Part shown: piece by piece, positions 19,062 through 26,191 of the stretch
How the letters are laid out: the number at the start of each line of letters is the position of its first letter
Numbering within the stretch: the stretch's first letter is position 1
Assembly: GCF_902493135.1 (NCBI RefSeq)
Contig: NZ_CABUOD010000001.1
Span: forward strand, 1-64,000
Length of the DNA stretch: 64,000 nucleotides
Direction: 5' to 3'
DNA from: an uncultured Parabacteroides sp.
GTDB taxonomy: Bacteria > Bacteroidota > Bacteroidia > Bacteroidales > Tannerellaceae
Made by a program: the position numbers and the translations under genes
The notes under the pieces: generated by a model
Told to the model about the DNA's origin: nothing
Seen by the model: only the letters and a program-made list of their open reading frames with translations
The model's database searches: none

Positions 19062-19466
19062 TTATTCTTTCAGCAAAGAACCTATCGCTTCTATGAAAGC
19101 CATAGCTTTAGGCAGCAATTCATCTATTTCCTCTTCACTCGAATAAGCGAAATCGTCATAGTCACTACTATGTCGGCGTTCAAAGAGCAAGGAAAAACAG
19201 CGTCCCGACTCACGGGATAAGCGATTGGTTGCTACAAAGTGCATTCCGATCATTTGCTTGACTCCGGCATGGGTACTTGGATTTATCCCATGTTTGATGA
19301 GCAAAGCTATTGCTGCATAATAGCAAGCATAGTATAAGCGGTTGACTGCCGTATTATAATATCCCTGTTGTTTTAGATAGGGTACTTCTTTTATTGTTTC
19401 ATTGGCACGTTGATAACGATAAGTTACCAATGCATTCAGGTTTTCATGGCTTAATTGTTCTTTCAT
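19062..19466 (-). CDS. HEPN domain protein, partner of the adjacent MNT nucleotidyltransferase
   Basis: 134 residues, all-helical. It contains the HEPN core YYNTAVNRLYYACYYAAIAL, typical of the PF05168 group, followed by THAGVKQMIGMHFV. An Arg-x-His stretch FERRHSSDYDD resembles the R-x(n)-H motif of HEPN RNases, but less canonically than the second HEPN protein at 23408. It starts within the stop of the nucleotidyltransferase gene (ATGA overlap), the usual two-gene order. MNT/HEPN pairs act as toxin-antitoxin modules in which the MNT protein modifies or neutralises the HEPN toxin; the role here is inferred. Confidence 0.85.
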   Translation of the reverse strand: MKEQLSHENLNALVTYRYQRANETIKEVPYLKQQGYYNTAVNRLYYACYYAAIALLIKHGINPSTHAGVKQMIGMHFVATNRLSRESGRCFSLLFERRHSSDYDDFAYSSEEEIDELLPKAMAFIEAIGSLLKE

Positions 19467-19777
19467 AATACAATTCCTTCATTCGTTACGTTTATATGAA
19501 AAGGAGTGCGGAATGGCCGCTTTTCCCAAATATCCTTTAACAGGACTCGTACGTTTATTTGCACACCTGTTTCTATTTCAATATCATATAGAGGGGCAAT
19601 GATGCGCTCTTCCTCCTTTACGGTCAGTTTAGTGCCTTCAACCAATATCAACAAATCGATGTCACTGTCCGGACGAGCATCTCCGCGTGCTTCGCTACCA
19701 TAAAGTATAGCTTTTGCATTGGGAGCTACCTGTAACAGGACTTTCTGTATTTGCTTTATGATTTGCGGACGTTTCAT
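19463..19777 (-). CDS. MNT-type nucleotidyltransferase domain protein
   Basis: 104 residues. A minimal nucleotidyltransferase fold carries the signature GSEARGDARPDSDIDLLI, with both metal-binding aspartates present (DSDID). It is the first gene of a two-gene unit with the HEPN protein. On the minus strand the -7 box TAACTTTG (19800-19807) lies 23 bases upstream of the start. Known MntA proteins add AMP groups to the HEPN toxin. A/T-rich codon use differs from the neighbouring macroglobulin gene, consistent with a mobile module. Confidence 0.87.
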   Translation of the reverse strand: MKRPQIIKQIQKVLLQVAPNAKAILYGSEARGDARPDSDIDLLILVEGTKLTVKEEERIIAPLYDIEIETGVQINVRVLLKDIWEKRPFRTPFHINVTNEGIVL

Positions 19778-19988
19778 ATTCTATTTCTTGTTTTTGGGCA
19801 AAGTTAGACAGAATATTTGGAAAATCATAATGAATATTTTTTATGTTAGGGTTACTGCATCAAAATATGGATTCACTTCTGCCTGTATTCGAAACACACA
19901 AATAAAGATTTATCTGTGAGCAAACAGCCACATTTGGAAAAATCGACCTAAGAGATTGAATTTCAAAATATTTTATTTTTCAAAAACG

Positions 19989-20019
19989 CTTGGTTTTCAC
20001 AACTTATATTATACCTTTG
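19989..20019 (+). promoter_or_regulatory. Promoter of the DUF6261-like gene
   Basis: CTTG at 19989-19992 serves as the -33 element, followed by a 19-base spacer and TACCTTTG at 20012-20019. Transcription is expected to start near 20026, leaving a leader of about 300 bases before the start codon at 20325. Confidence 0.6.
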
Positions 20020-20025
20020 CAAAAG

Positions 20026-20324
20026 ACTGAAAAAAGATGCTTTAATCAGTCATTTTAGTCCGGTCGTACGGCTATTTTGCCGGTGCGGTTCGGACAAAAA
20101 TAATCTCATAGGCATACGGAACAGCTTAAAAGCGGTTTAAAACGGCCTCGGACATATACGGGACGGAAAAGAAATGAAATGCAATCATCCCGAACATGTC
20201 CGAGACGGCAAAAAAACGGTTTCAAATGGACTCGTAGCTGTCGGAGACGGTATTAAAACAAAATGGAGCGCATCGAACTGCCTCCGTGTAATAATAATTA
20301 ATAATTTACCTTAAAAACAAAATC
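20026..20324 (+). promoter_or_regulatory. Long structured leader upstream of the DUF6261-like gene
   Basis: No gene is seen between 19808 and 20324. After the promoter the region holds an inverted repeat with 17-base arms at 20147-20163 (CTCGGACATATACGGGA) and 20188-20204 (TCCCGAACATGTCCGAG), mismatched at two positions. A looser third copy of the motif lies at 20228-20250 (GGACTCG...GTCGGAGACGG). CGGTTT followed by GACGG recurs before each copy. No known riboswitch was recognised. The structure may control expression of the downstream gene. Confidence 0.45.
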
Positions 20325-21134
20325 ATGGCAAGAGTCCAAACATTTCCTAAATCTAAGCTGAAGTTAGCAGAACTTCAAGCAGTCGGTCACGCTATCGAAA
20401 ACCAAATCCTATCAGCCGATACCGATGTGACTGTGACAGATTTCCAATCACAATTTGACGAGTATCAATCCGCTCTTTCCGTCTTTGACAGCAGCCTCTT
20501 GAAGCTCAAAAAAAGCAACTGGACCAGCATAATGAAAGAACTCAAGGCGAAACGTACGAAATTGCGCAGCAATGCTTTCTCCAACATACGTTCTTTGGCC
20601 AACTGTACGGATGAAGAAATCAAAAAACCGGCTGTCATGCTGCTCCCTTTGATCGACCGTTATAAATACGTATATCAAAAGACCTTCGATGATCAGACAG
20701 GGCATACTTCGAAGTTGATATCGGAAGTCGAATCGGACACCTTCAAGTCGCATGTTGAAAAATTAAAACTGACGAAATGGTTTGCCGACATCAAGGCAGT
20801 CAACAACGAATGCGCCGAAGCCTCTTCCAAGCGCAAGGAAGAACAGAGCCTGCGCAACCAGCCGGTAAAGACGCCGGTAAGCCGTGCCGCTTTCAACAGA
20901 TCCTATGAAGCCCTGGTCATACGCCTCAATTCCCTGGCCGAGATAAACGGGGATGATAGTTACATCGGATTATTCTCATGGTGGAATGAACTGATCGACA
21001 GCTACCGCGTCAGCATCAGCCTGCGCAGCGGCAAGGGCAAAGGCGGCAAGACCGACAATGGCAGCAGCAGCAAGCATGATCCCAACTCCGGCGGGAACAT
21101 AAATGAAGAGCGTCCAGGAGAATTACAGAATTAA
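20325..21134 (+). CDS. DUF6261-like Bacteroidales protein
   Basis: 269 residues, soluble and mostly helical, without signal peptide. It resembles the DUF6261 family of Bacteroidales (recognised from its general pattern, not from a search). Residues 1-60 include LKLAELQAVGHAIENQIL; the centre is rich in Lys/Glu helices. The last ~40 residues are a low-complexity tail (GKGKGGKTDNGSSSK) ending EERPGELQN. The EERPGEL heptapeptide also closes the HU-like protein at 807-1253, although the bodies are unrelated. It has its own promoter and a long leader. Function unknown. Confidence 0.75.
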   Translation: MARVQTFPKSKLKLAELQAVGHAIENQILSADTDVTVTDFQSQFDEYQSALSVFDSSLLKLKKSNWTSIMKELKAKRTKLRSNAFSNIRSLANCTDEEIKKPAVMLLPLIDRYKYVYQKTFDDQTGHTSKLISEVESDTFKSHVEKLKLTKWFADIKAVNNECAEASSKRKEEQSLRNQPVKTPVSRAAFNRSYEALVIRLNSLAEINGDDSYIGLFSWWNELIDSYRVSISLRSGKGKGGKTDNGSSSKHDPNSGGNINEERPGELQN

Positions 21135-21197
21135 CGTACTGACTACCTAAGAAACGATCCTATCGGACGGGACGGATAGCACGATGCAAAAAAGGAA

Positions 21198-21671
21198 TCA
21201 CATCGGCAAAAAAGCACAGAGCCGTTCCAGATACTTCGCATCTGTCCCGTCGAATGCATTCAAGTTGTCGCTATCGATATCCAAGACAGCGACAACTTTT
21301 CCTTTCCTGACCACCGGCACGACGATCTCCGATCGCGAATCCGAACTACAGGCGATATGCCCCGGAAACAGTTCCACGTCCGGGACAACGATTGTCCGCG
21401 CTTCCTTCCATGCCGTCCCGCATACGCCTTTCCCATACCGGATACGTGTGCAGGCGAGCGGACCCTGGAACGGGGCGAGCACGAGCATCTCTTCTTTCAC
21501 CACATAAAAGCCTACCCAGAAGAAATCGAATATTTGTTTCAGGGCAGCGGCGACATTCGCCATATTGGCGACGACGTCCGTCTCTCCCGCTGTCAGCGAT
21601 TGCAATTGAGGAAGCAGCGTCTCATACATTTCCTGCTTGTTCCTACCGTTAATGATTAAGTTTTCCGCCAT
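21198..21671 (-). CDS. Free methionine-(R)-sulfoxide reductase (GAF domain, fRMsr)
   Basis: 157 residues, one GAF domain. The three cysteines used by fRMsr are in place: one in PLACTRI, one in GKGVCGTAW (the catalytic position) and one in HIACSSDSRSEIVVP. WVGFYVV and VLDIDS are also diagnostic. The enzyme reduces free Met-R-sulfoxide in the cytoplasm using thioredoxin. A -7 box TACTTTTG on the minus strand lies about 20 bases before the start (21692-21699), back to back with the promoter of the MATE gene. Confidence 0.93.
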   Translation of the reverse strand: MAENLIINGRNKQEMYETLLPQLQSLTAGETDVVANMANVAAALKQIFDFFWVGFYVVKEEMLVLAPFQGPLACTRIRYGKGVCGTAWKEARTIVVPDVELFPGHIACSSDSRSEIVVPVVRKGKVVAVLDIDSDNLNAFDGTDAKYLERLCAFLPM

Positions 21672-21721
21672 TTTTTATAATTTATAAGATAACAAAAGTA
21701 ACCTTTTTTTTGGATTCTCCG

Positions 21722-21729
21722 TACCTTTG
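21722..21729 (+). promoter_or_regulatory. -7 box of the second MATE gene, suggesting a near-leaderless transcript
   Basis: TACCTTTG ends four bases before the ATG at 21734, so transcription would start at or next to the start codon. No clear TTTG is found at the -33 spacing, so the site is tentative. Confidence 0.4.
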
Positions 21730-21733
21730 TGAT

Positions 21734-23080
21734 ATGAGTAAACAGAATTCTCCTTTGGTGCTTGGAACTGAGCACATCAGCAAGTTATTGACACAATATG
21801 CCATACCGGCCATTATCGCCATGACTGCCTCTTCGCTCTACAATATGGCGGACAGTATATTTATCGGACACGGAGTAGGGCCGTTGGCTATCTCCGGCCT
21901 GGCGCTGACATTCCCGTTGATGAACCTCGCGGCCGCTTTCGGCTCGTTGGTCGGGGTAGGGGCTTCGACGTTGGTGTCCGTGAAGTTGGGACAGAAGGAA
22001 TATGAAGGGGCGAACAAGGTGTTGGGAAACGTGCTGGTACTGAACGTGGTCTTGGGACTGGCCTTTACACTGGTCTTTATGACGCTGCTCGACCCGATCC
22101 TCTATTTCTTCGGGGCGAGCGAGAACACGATTTCGTATGCCCGCGATTATATGAATGTGATCCTGATGGGAAATGTGATCACTCACATGTATTTAGGGCT
22201 GAATGCCGTCCTGCGCTCTTCCGGCTTCCCGAGGTTGGCGATGTATGCGACGTTGGCCTCGGTCGTGATCAACTGTGTGCTGAATCCGCTCTTTATCTTC
22301 GGATTCGGCTGGGGGATCAAAGGATCGGCATGGGCTACCGTCATCTCGCAGGTCATTTCGCTGACCGGGCAGTTGATCCATTTCTCCCGGCCGAAGGAAT
22401 TGTTGCATTTCAAGAAAGGCATTTACCGGCTGAAAAGCGAGATCGTGAAGGGGATTCTTTATATCGGGATGTCGCCCTTCCTGATGAACCTTTGCGCCTG
22501 CCTGATCGTGATCCTGATCAACCGGGGACTGAAAGAGCACGGTGGCGATATGGCGATCGGGGCATACGGGATCGTGAATCGGATTGTATTCCTCTTCATC
22601 ATGATCATCATGGGGTTCAATCAGGGGATGCAACCGATTGCCGGCTATAACTTCGGCGCCCGCCAGTATTCGCGGGTGACGGAGGTGACGAAGCTGACGA
22701 TGAAGTGGGCGATAGGTGTGGCGACGACGGGATTCCTGCTTTGCCAACTGTTCCCGTCGATGATCGTCCGCATGTTTACGACCGACCCGGAGCTGATCGA
22801 GGCGGCAGTGTATGGTTTGCATATCGTTTTCGCCGTCTTTCCGATTGTCGGTTTCCAGATGGTGGCGACCAACTTTTTCCTCTCCATCGGGATGTCTAAG
22901 AAGGCCATCTTCCTCTCGCTCACCCGCCAGATGCTGTTCCTCGTCCCCTGCCTGCTGATCCTTCCCCGGTGGCTCGGGACGCTTGGCGTATGGATCAGTA
23001 TCCCGATTGCCGATACGACCGCCACAATTGTCACGGCCCTTGTCTTGATAAACCAGTTCAGAAAGTTTCATTCTAAATAA
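21734..23080 (+). CDS. MATE family efflux transporter (second)
   Basis: 448 residues from the ATG at 21734 (MSKQNSPLVLG); an upstream in-frame start would lie in front of the -7 box and is rejected. Twelve membrane helices in two halves: QYAIPAIIAMTASSLYNMAD and SIFIGHGVGPLAISGLAL in the first, NQGMQPIAGYNFGA at the start of the second-half region. Sequence similarity to NorM/DinF-type carriers is clear; the exported compound is unknown. Runs of GATCG and CGGG codons give a higher GC than the toxin-antitoxin genes downstream. Confidence 0.93.
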   Translation: MSKQNSPLVLGTEHISKLLTQYAIPAIIAMTASSLYNMADSIFIGHGVGPLAISGLALTFPLMNLAAAFGSLVGVGASTLVSVKLGQKEYEGANKVLGNVLVLNVVLGLAFTLVFMTLLDPILYFFGASENTISYARDYMNVILMGNVITHMYLGLNAVLRSSGFPRLAMYATLASVVINCVLNPLFIFGFGWGIKGSAWATVISQVISLTGQLIHFSRPKELLHFKKGIYRLKSEIVKGILYIGMSPFLMNLCACLIVILINRGLKEHGGDMAIGAYGIVNRIVFLFIMIIMGFNQGMQPIAGYNFGARQYSRVTEVTKLTMKWAIGVATTGFLLCQLFPSMIVRMFTTDPELIEAAVYGLHIVFAVFPIVGFQMVATNFFLSIGMSKKAIFLSLTRQMLFLVPCLLILPRWLGTLGVWISIPIADTTATIVTALVLINQFRKFHSK

Positions 23081-23096
23081 ATTTTGTTTACCTTTG
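23066..23096 (+). promoter_or_regulatory. Promoter of the second MNT/HEPN pair
   Basis: TTTC at 23066-23069, a 19-base spacer, then TACCTTTG at 23089-23096. The -33 element overlaps the last codons of the MATE gene. The start codon is at 23122. Confidence 0.55.
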
Positions 23097-23121
23097 TCTT
23101 ATAACATAATACGAATGAATA

Positions 23122-23415
23122 ATGAGGACAAAAGCAGAATATCTCGAATTACTTCGTTGCTACAAACAACAAATGGCGGAACAATATGGCATTATCCGTT
23201 TAGGGATCTTCGGTTCCGTTTCCCGCAATGAGCATGAAACGGATAGTGATCTGGATGTTTGTGTGGAAATGAAGGAACCGGATGGTTTCATTCTTTTAAA
23301 TATTAAGTATGAATTAGAAGAATTGCTGAATTGCAAAATAGATATTATTCGTCTGCGAGATAATATGAATGCTTTATTAAAAAGAAATATAGAAAGGGAC
23401 GGGATTTATGTGTAA
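23122..23415 (+). CDS. MNT-type nucleotidyltransferase (MntA-like antitoxin)
   Basis: 97 residues. The signature is FGSVSRNEHETDSDLDVCV, with GS, Arg and both metal-binding Asp residues intact. It overlaps the HEPN gene by 8 bases. It has its own promoter and an A/T-rich composition unlike the preceding MATE gene. In characterised MntA/HepT pairs the nucleotidyltransferase AMPylates a tyrosine of the HEPN RNase to silence it. This pair is distinct in sequence from the pair at 19062-19777. Confidence 0.9.
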   Translation: MRTKAEYLELLRCYKQQMAEQYGIIRLGIFGSVSRNEHETDSDLDVCVEMKEPDGFILLNIKYELEELLNCKIDIIRLRDNMNALLKRNIERDGIYV

Positions 23416-23797
23416 GGAAGAAGTCTTATTATTATTCGAGCAGATCCAAGATTCATTGGAAACGATTATTACTCGTGCTATTCCAGTAAATACGGCAGAA
23501 GATTTTACTCATTCTGCTGATGGTATGATGCGATTAGATAGTATTTGTATGCTATTAGTTACTATCGGTGAAGCCATAAAGAATATCGATAAATATACAC
23601 ATAAATCACTTCTTCCAAAATATCCGGAAATCAATTGGCGGAATGTTATGGGATTACGTGATATAATCGCTCATCAATATTTTAATGTAGACGCAGAAAT
23701 AATCCTTCGTATTGTAAAGATTAATATTCCTCAGTTGCAAAATGTAATAAAGCAAATTATTATTGAATTAAGGAAAGAAGTATTAGAAGATATCTAA
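23408..23797 (+). CDS. HepT-like HEPN RNase toxin (DUF86 family)
   Basis: 129 residues. The DUF86 hallmark R-x4-H-x-Y is present as GLRDIIAHQYF, the catalytic motif of HEPN RNases; the Tyr is the residue AMPylated by MntA in known systems. The preceding segment LVTIGEAIKNID and INWRNVMGLRD also match DUF86. All key residues are intact, so an active toxin is expected. It overlaps the MNT gene by 8 bases and is followed by the kinase-like gene at 23816. Confidence 0.92.
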   Translation: MCKEEVLLLFEQIQDSLETIITRAIPVNTAEDFTHSADGMMRLDSICMLLVTIGEAIKNIDKYTHKSLLPKYPEINWRNVMGLRDIIAHQYFNVDAEIILRIVKINIPQLQNVIKQIIIELRKEVLEDI

Positions 23798-23815
23798 AAC
23801 ATAGAATTGATAGAT

Positions 23816-24457
23816 ATGGATAACAAGATCATATTGACCATCGGCCGGCAGTTCGGCAGCGGTGGTCGCGAGATAGGACAGAAGCTGGCAAAAGAGCTGG
23901 GCATCAGCTATTATGACAAGGAGCTGATGGCGCTTGCCGCGAAAGAAAGCGGGTTGAGCGAGGAGTTTTTCGAGAAGGCGGACGAGAGGGCTTCCAGCGG
24001 TTTGGCTTATGCCTTTACGATGGGCTATTCGTATATGGGCCTGTTCCCGCCCTATGCCGATGTGTTGTCTAACGACCGTTTGTTTCTGTATCAGAGCGAT
24101 ACGATCCGCAACCTGGCGGAAAAAGGCTCTTGCGTGATCGTCGGGCGGTGTGCCGACTATATCCTGCGTGACGATCCCGACTGCCTGAGCTTCTTTATCC
24201 ATAACAACAAGGAGAACCGCATCCAGCGGATCATCGAAAGCCAGGGACTGACGGTCGAGCAGGCAGAGGAGCTGATGATGAAGACCGACAAATCGCGTGC
24301 CGCTTACTATAATTATTATACGAATAAGGAATGGGGAGTCGCTTCGACCTACAATTTCTCGATAGATGTCTCCGTATTGGGAGTCGACGAGACTGTCGCA
24401 TTCATGAAAAGTTTCGTCGAACGGAAAATGAACAAACGTCCGCCGCATTTCGGATAA
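23816..24457 (+). CDS. Cytidylate kinase-like family protein
   Basis: About 213 residues from the ATG at 23816; an upstream in-frame TTG at 23807 is less likely. The N-terminus carries an atypical P-loop, TIGRQFGSGGREIGQKLA, typical of the cytidylate-kinase-like family (PF13189), followed by SYYDKELM. VIVGRCADYIL and FFIHNNKENRIQRI are further family motifs. It is not the housekeeping Cmk, which has a canonical GPSGSGKS loop. The substrate is not established for this family. Its stop is 5 bases before the -7 box of the thiazole synthase gene. Confidence 0.88.
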   Translation: MDNKIILTIGRQFGSGGREIGQKLAKELGISYYDKELMALAAKESGLSEEFFEKADERASSGLAYAFTMGYSYMGLFPPYADVLSNDRLFLYQSDTIRNLAEKGSCVIVGRCADYILRDDPDCLSFFIHNNKENRIQRIIESQGLTVEQAEELMMKTDKSRAAYYNYYTNKEWGVASTYNFSIDVSVLGVDETVAFMKSFVERKMNKRPPHFG

Positions 24458-24462
24458 TTTGT

Positions 24463-24600
24463 TATCTTTGCAACCGACTTATCATAGGGGTGCCTTACTA
24501 TACAGGCTGAGATTATACCCATTGAACCTGCCGGATAACGCCGTGAAGGGAAAAGGTAGAATTACTAAATAAAGGGAAGCGTTACCTCTATGTGCTTCCT
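24463..24600 (+). promoter_or_regulatory. TPP (thiamine pyrophosphate) riboswitch with promoter and expression platform
   Basis: The -7 box TATCTTTG is at 24463-24470. The aptamer runs about 24486-24556: GGGGTGCC, then GGCTGAGATTATACCC, TTGAACCTG, CCGGATAACGCCG and GAAGGGA, all conserved THI-box elements in the right order. A downstream hairpin with arms GGAAGC (24575-24580) and GCTTCC (24594-24599) is a candidate switch element; no strong T-run follows, so control may act on translation. It lies directly before the thiazole synthase gene. Confidence 0.95.
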
Positions 24601-24628
24601 GATGTTTAAACTCTAATTATTATTTGTA

Positions 24629-25399
24629 ATGGAACAGATTGTTTCAACAGGGATTATCGACTCTTACTTTGCGAAGTTAAAGAGCAATTTGTCTATTGAT
24701 GTCGCGATTGTCGGTGGCGGTCCTTCAGGTATCGTGGCCGCTTATTATCTGGCCAAGGCCGGAAAGAAGGTGGCTTTGTTCGACCGTAAGTTAGCCCCAG
24801 GTGGAGGTATGTGGGGCGGCGCCATGATGTTCAACGATATCGTGGTCCAGGAAGAGGCTATGCCGATCGTGCGCGAGTTGGGCGTAAGTTATAAGGATGC
24901 GGGCAACGGCACGTATATCATGGATTCCGTACATACGACCTCGGCTTTGATCTATAATGCGACGAAGGCCGGTGCGACGATTTTCAATTGCTATTCCGTA
25001 GAAGACGTGGTGTTCCATAACGATGCCGTAGCCGGCGTGGTGGTGAACTGGGCTCCGGTGATCCGCGAAGGGATGCATGTGGACCCGTTGACGATCATGT
25101 CCAAGGCTGTCCTGGAGGGAACCGGCCATGACTGCGAAATCGCCCGCGTGGTGGCTCGAAAGAACGACATCAAGCTGAACACTCCGACCGGAGGCGTGAT
25201 CGGCGAACGTTCGCTGAACGTCGAGTTAGGTGAGTCTACAACCGTAGAAAATACGAAGGAGATCTATCCGGGACTATTCGTTTCCGGTATGGCGGCCAAT
25301 GGGGTAAGCGGCAGTTTCCGCATGGGGCCGATCTTTGGCGGTATGCTGATGAGCGGTAAGAAGGCGGCCGAACTGATTTGTGCGAAGCTGGACAAATAA
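24629..25399 (+). CDS. thi4: Thi4-family sulfide-dependent thiazole synthase
   Basis: 256 residues. A Rossmann dinucleotide site DVAIVGGGPSG near residue 24, the GGGMWGGAMMFN loop at 58-69, and the C-terminal SGMAANGVSGSFRMGPIFGG segment identify Thi4, which makes the thiazole of thiamine from NAD, glycine and sulfur. The active-site position that is cysteine in yeast (the suicidal sulfur donor) is His150 here (GMHVDP), as in the archaeal enzyme that uses free sulfide. The protein is therefore predicted to be a true catalyst using sulfide under anaerobic conditions. It is controlled by the TPP riboswitch immediately upstream and has no other thi genes beside it. Confidence 0.95.
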   Translation: MEQIVSTGIIDSYFAKLKSNLSIDVAIVGGGPSGIVAAYYLAKAGKKVALFDRKLAPGGGMWGGAMMFNDIVVQEEAMPIVRELGVSYKDAGNGTYIMDSVHTTSALIYNATKAGATIFNCYSVEDVVFHNDAVAGVVVNWAPVIREGMHVDPLTIMSKAVLEGTGHDCEIARVVARKNDIKLNTPTGGVIGERSLNVELGESTTVENTKEIYPGLFVSGMAANGVSGSFRMGPIFGGMLMSGKKAAELICAKLDK

Positions 25400-25440
25400 G
25401 AATATCGGTTGGTTACATAAATCTTCATTAATCTGTATAT

Positions 25441-25570
25441 TAGAACACAGATAACACGGATGAGACGGATTCACACAGATTGATTATTGTAAATCAATAA
25501 AATAAAAATCTGCGATTATCTGTTGAATCAGTGTCATCTGCGTTCTATTTTATATCTTGACACATCTTCC
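25441..25570. repeat. Large imperfect inverted repeat, ACACGGAT-type intergenic element (copy 1)
   Basis: Arms of about 40 bases, 25441-25480 (TAGAACACAGATAACACGGA at its start) and 25507-25547, pair imperfectly. An inner TTGATT/AATCAA stem closes the loop. The element ends with TTGACACATCTTCC (25557-25570), which closely matches TTGACACACCTTCT at the right end of copy 2 near 49829. No coding content is seen. Confidence 0.65.
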
Positions 25571-25681
25571 TTAAAAGAGTCGGAGGCAAAATCACTATAA
25601 ACATATCGATACATCATTATTTAATATATAAATGACTGCTTGGTAATTAAAAACTTCTTATTTTTGTAGTCGATAAAAAAG

Positions 25682-26086
25682 ATGAAAGCGAAAAAGAAAA
25701 TATACCAGTATGTGATGCTGCTTGTTAGTGTCGTGGTGCTACTGTCGGTGGTCATACCGCATCATCACCATAGTAACGGGTTGCCGTGCTATAAATCGCT
25801 TTCTGCTGAAGCCGCTCATGGCGGGCACGGGAATCCCGAATCTCATGATTGCGGATGCAACGGGCATAATATCGCACTCTACACTTCCATTTTCACGCAT
25901 GCGACGGATGGAGACGTGAACCAGTTCCTTTTCCCATTGCTTGTACTGTTTGATTATATAAATCCTCCTGTCCCGGTCTTTTACAAGCTCTTGTTCAAGA
26001 AGGACCGGACCTGCTACATCGAATCCTTGCATGATACGTGGATCATTTCTGCGTCAGGGCTTCGTGCGCCTCCGTTTCTTGTATGA
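25682..26086 (+). CDS. Small His-rich membrane-anchored protein (DUF6769-like), first gene of metal efflux operon
   Basis: 134 residues with one N-terminal hydrophobic segment (residues 10-24, VMLLVSVVVLLSVVIP) followed by HHHHSNGLPCY and then a His/Cys-rich stretch (HGGHGNPESHDCGCNGH). It ends with LRAPPFLV. The pattern fits small periplasmic metal-binding proteins found before CusA/CzcA-type efflux genes in Bacteroidales. A -7 box TATTTTTG lies at 25659-25666. It may sense or deliver the metal; the metal is unknown. Confidence 0.75.
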   Translation: MKAKKKIYQYVMLLVSVVVLLSVVIPHHHHSNGLPCYKSLSAEAAHGGHGNPESHDCGCNGHNIALYTSIFTHATDGDVNQFLFPLLVLFDYINPPVPVFYKLLFKKDRTCYIESLHDTWIISASGLRAPPFLV

Positions 26087-26191
26087 TTGATGATTGCGGA
26101 AGGTAGTATCGGGAATGTTAATTCCTGCCTTTGATACAACTTTCATCCCCATTTATTTATTATCGAATATACAGTAAACGAATTTACCAGA

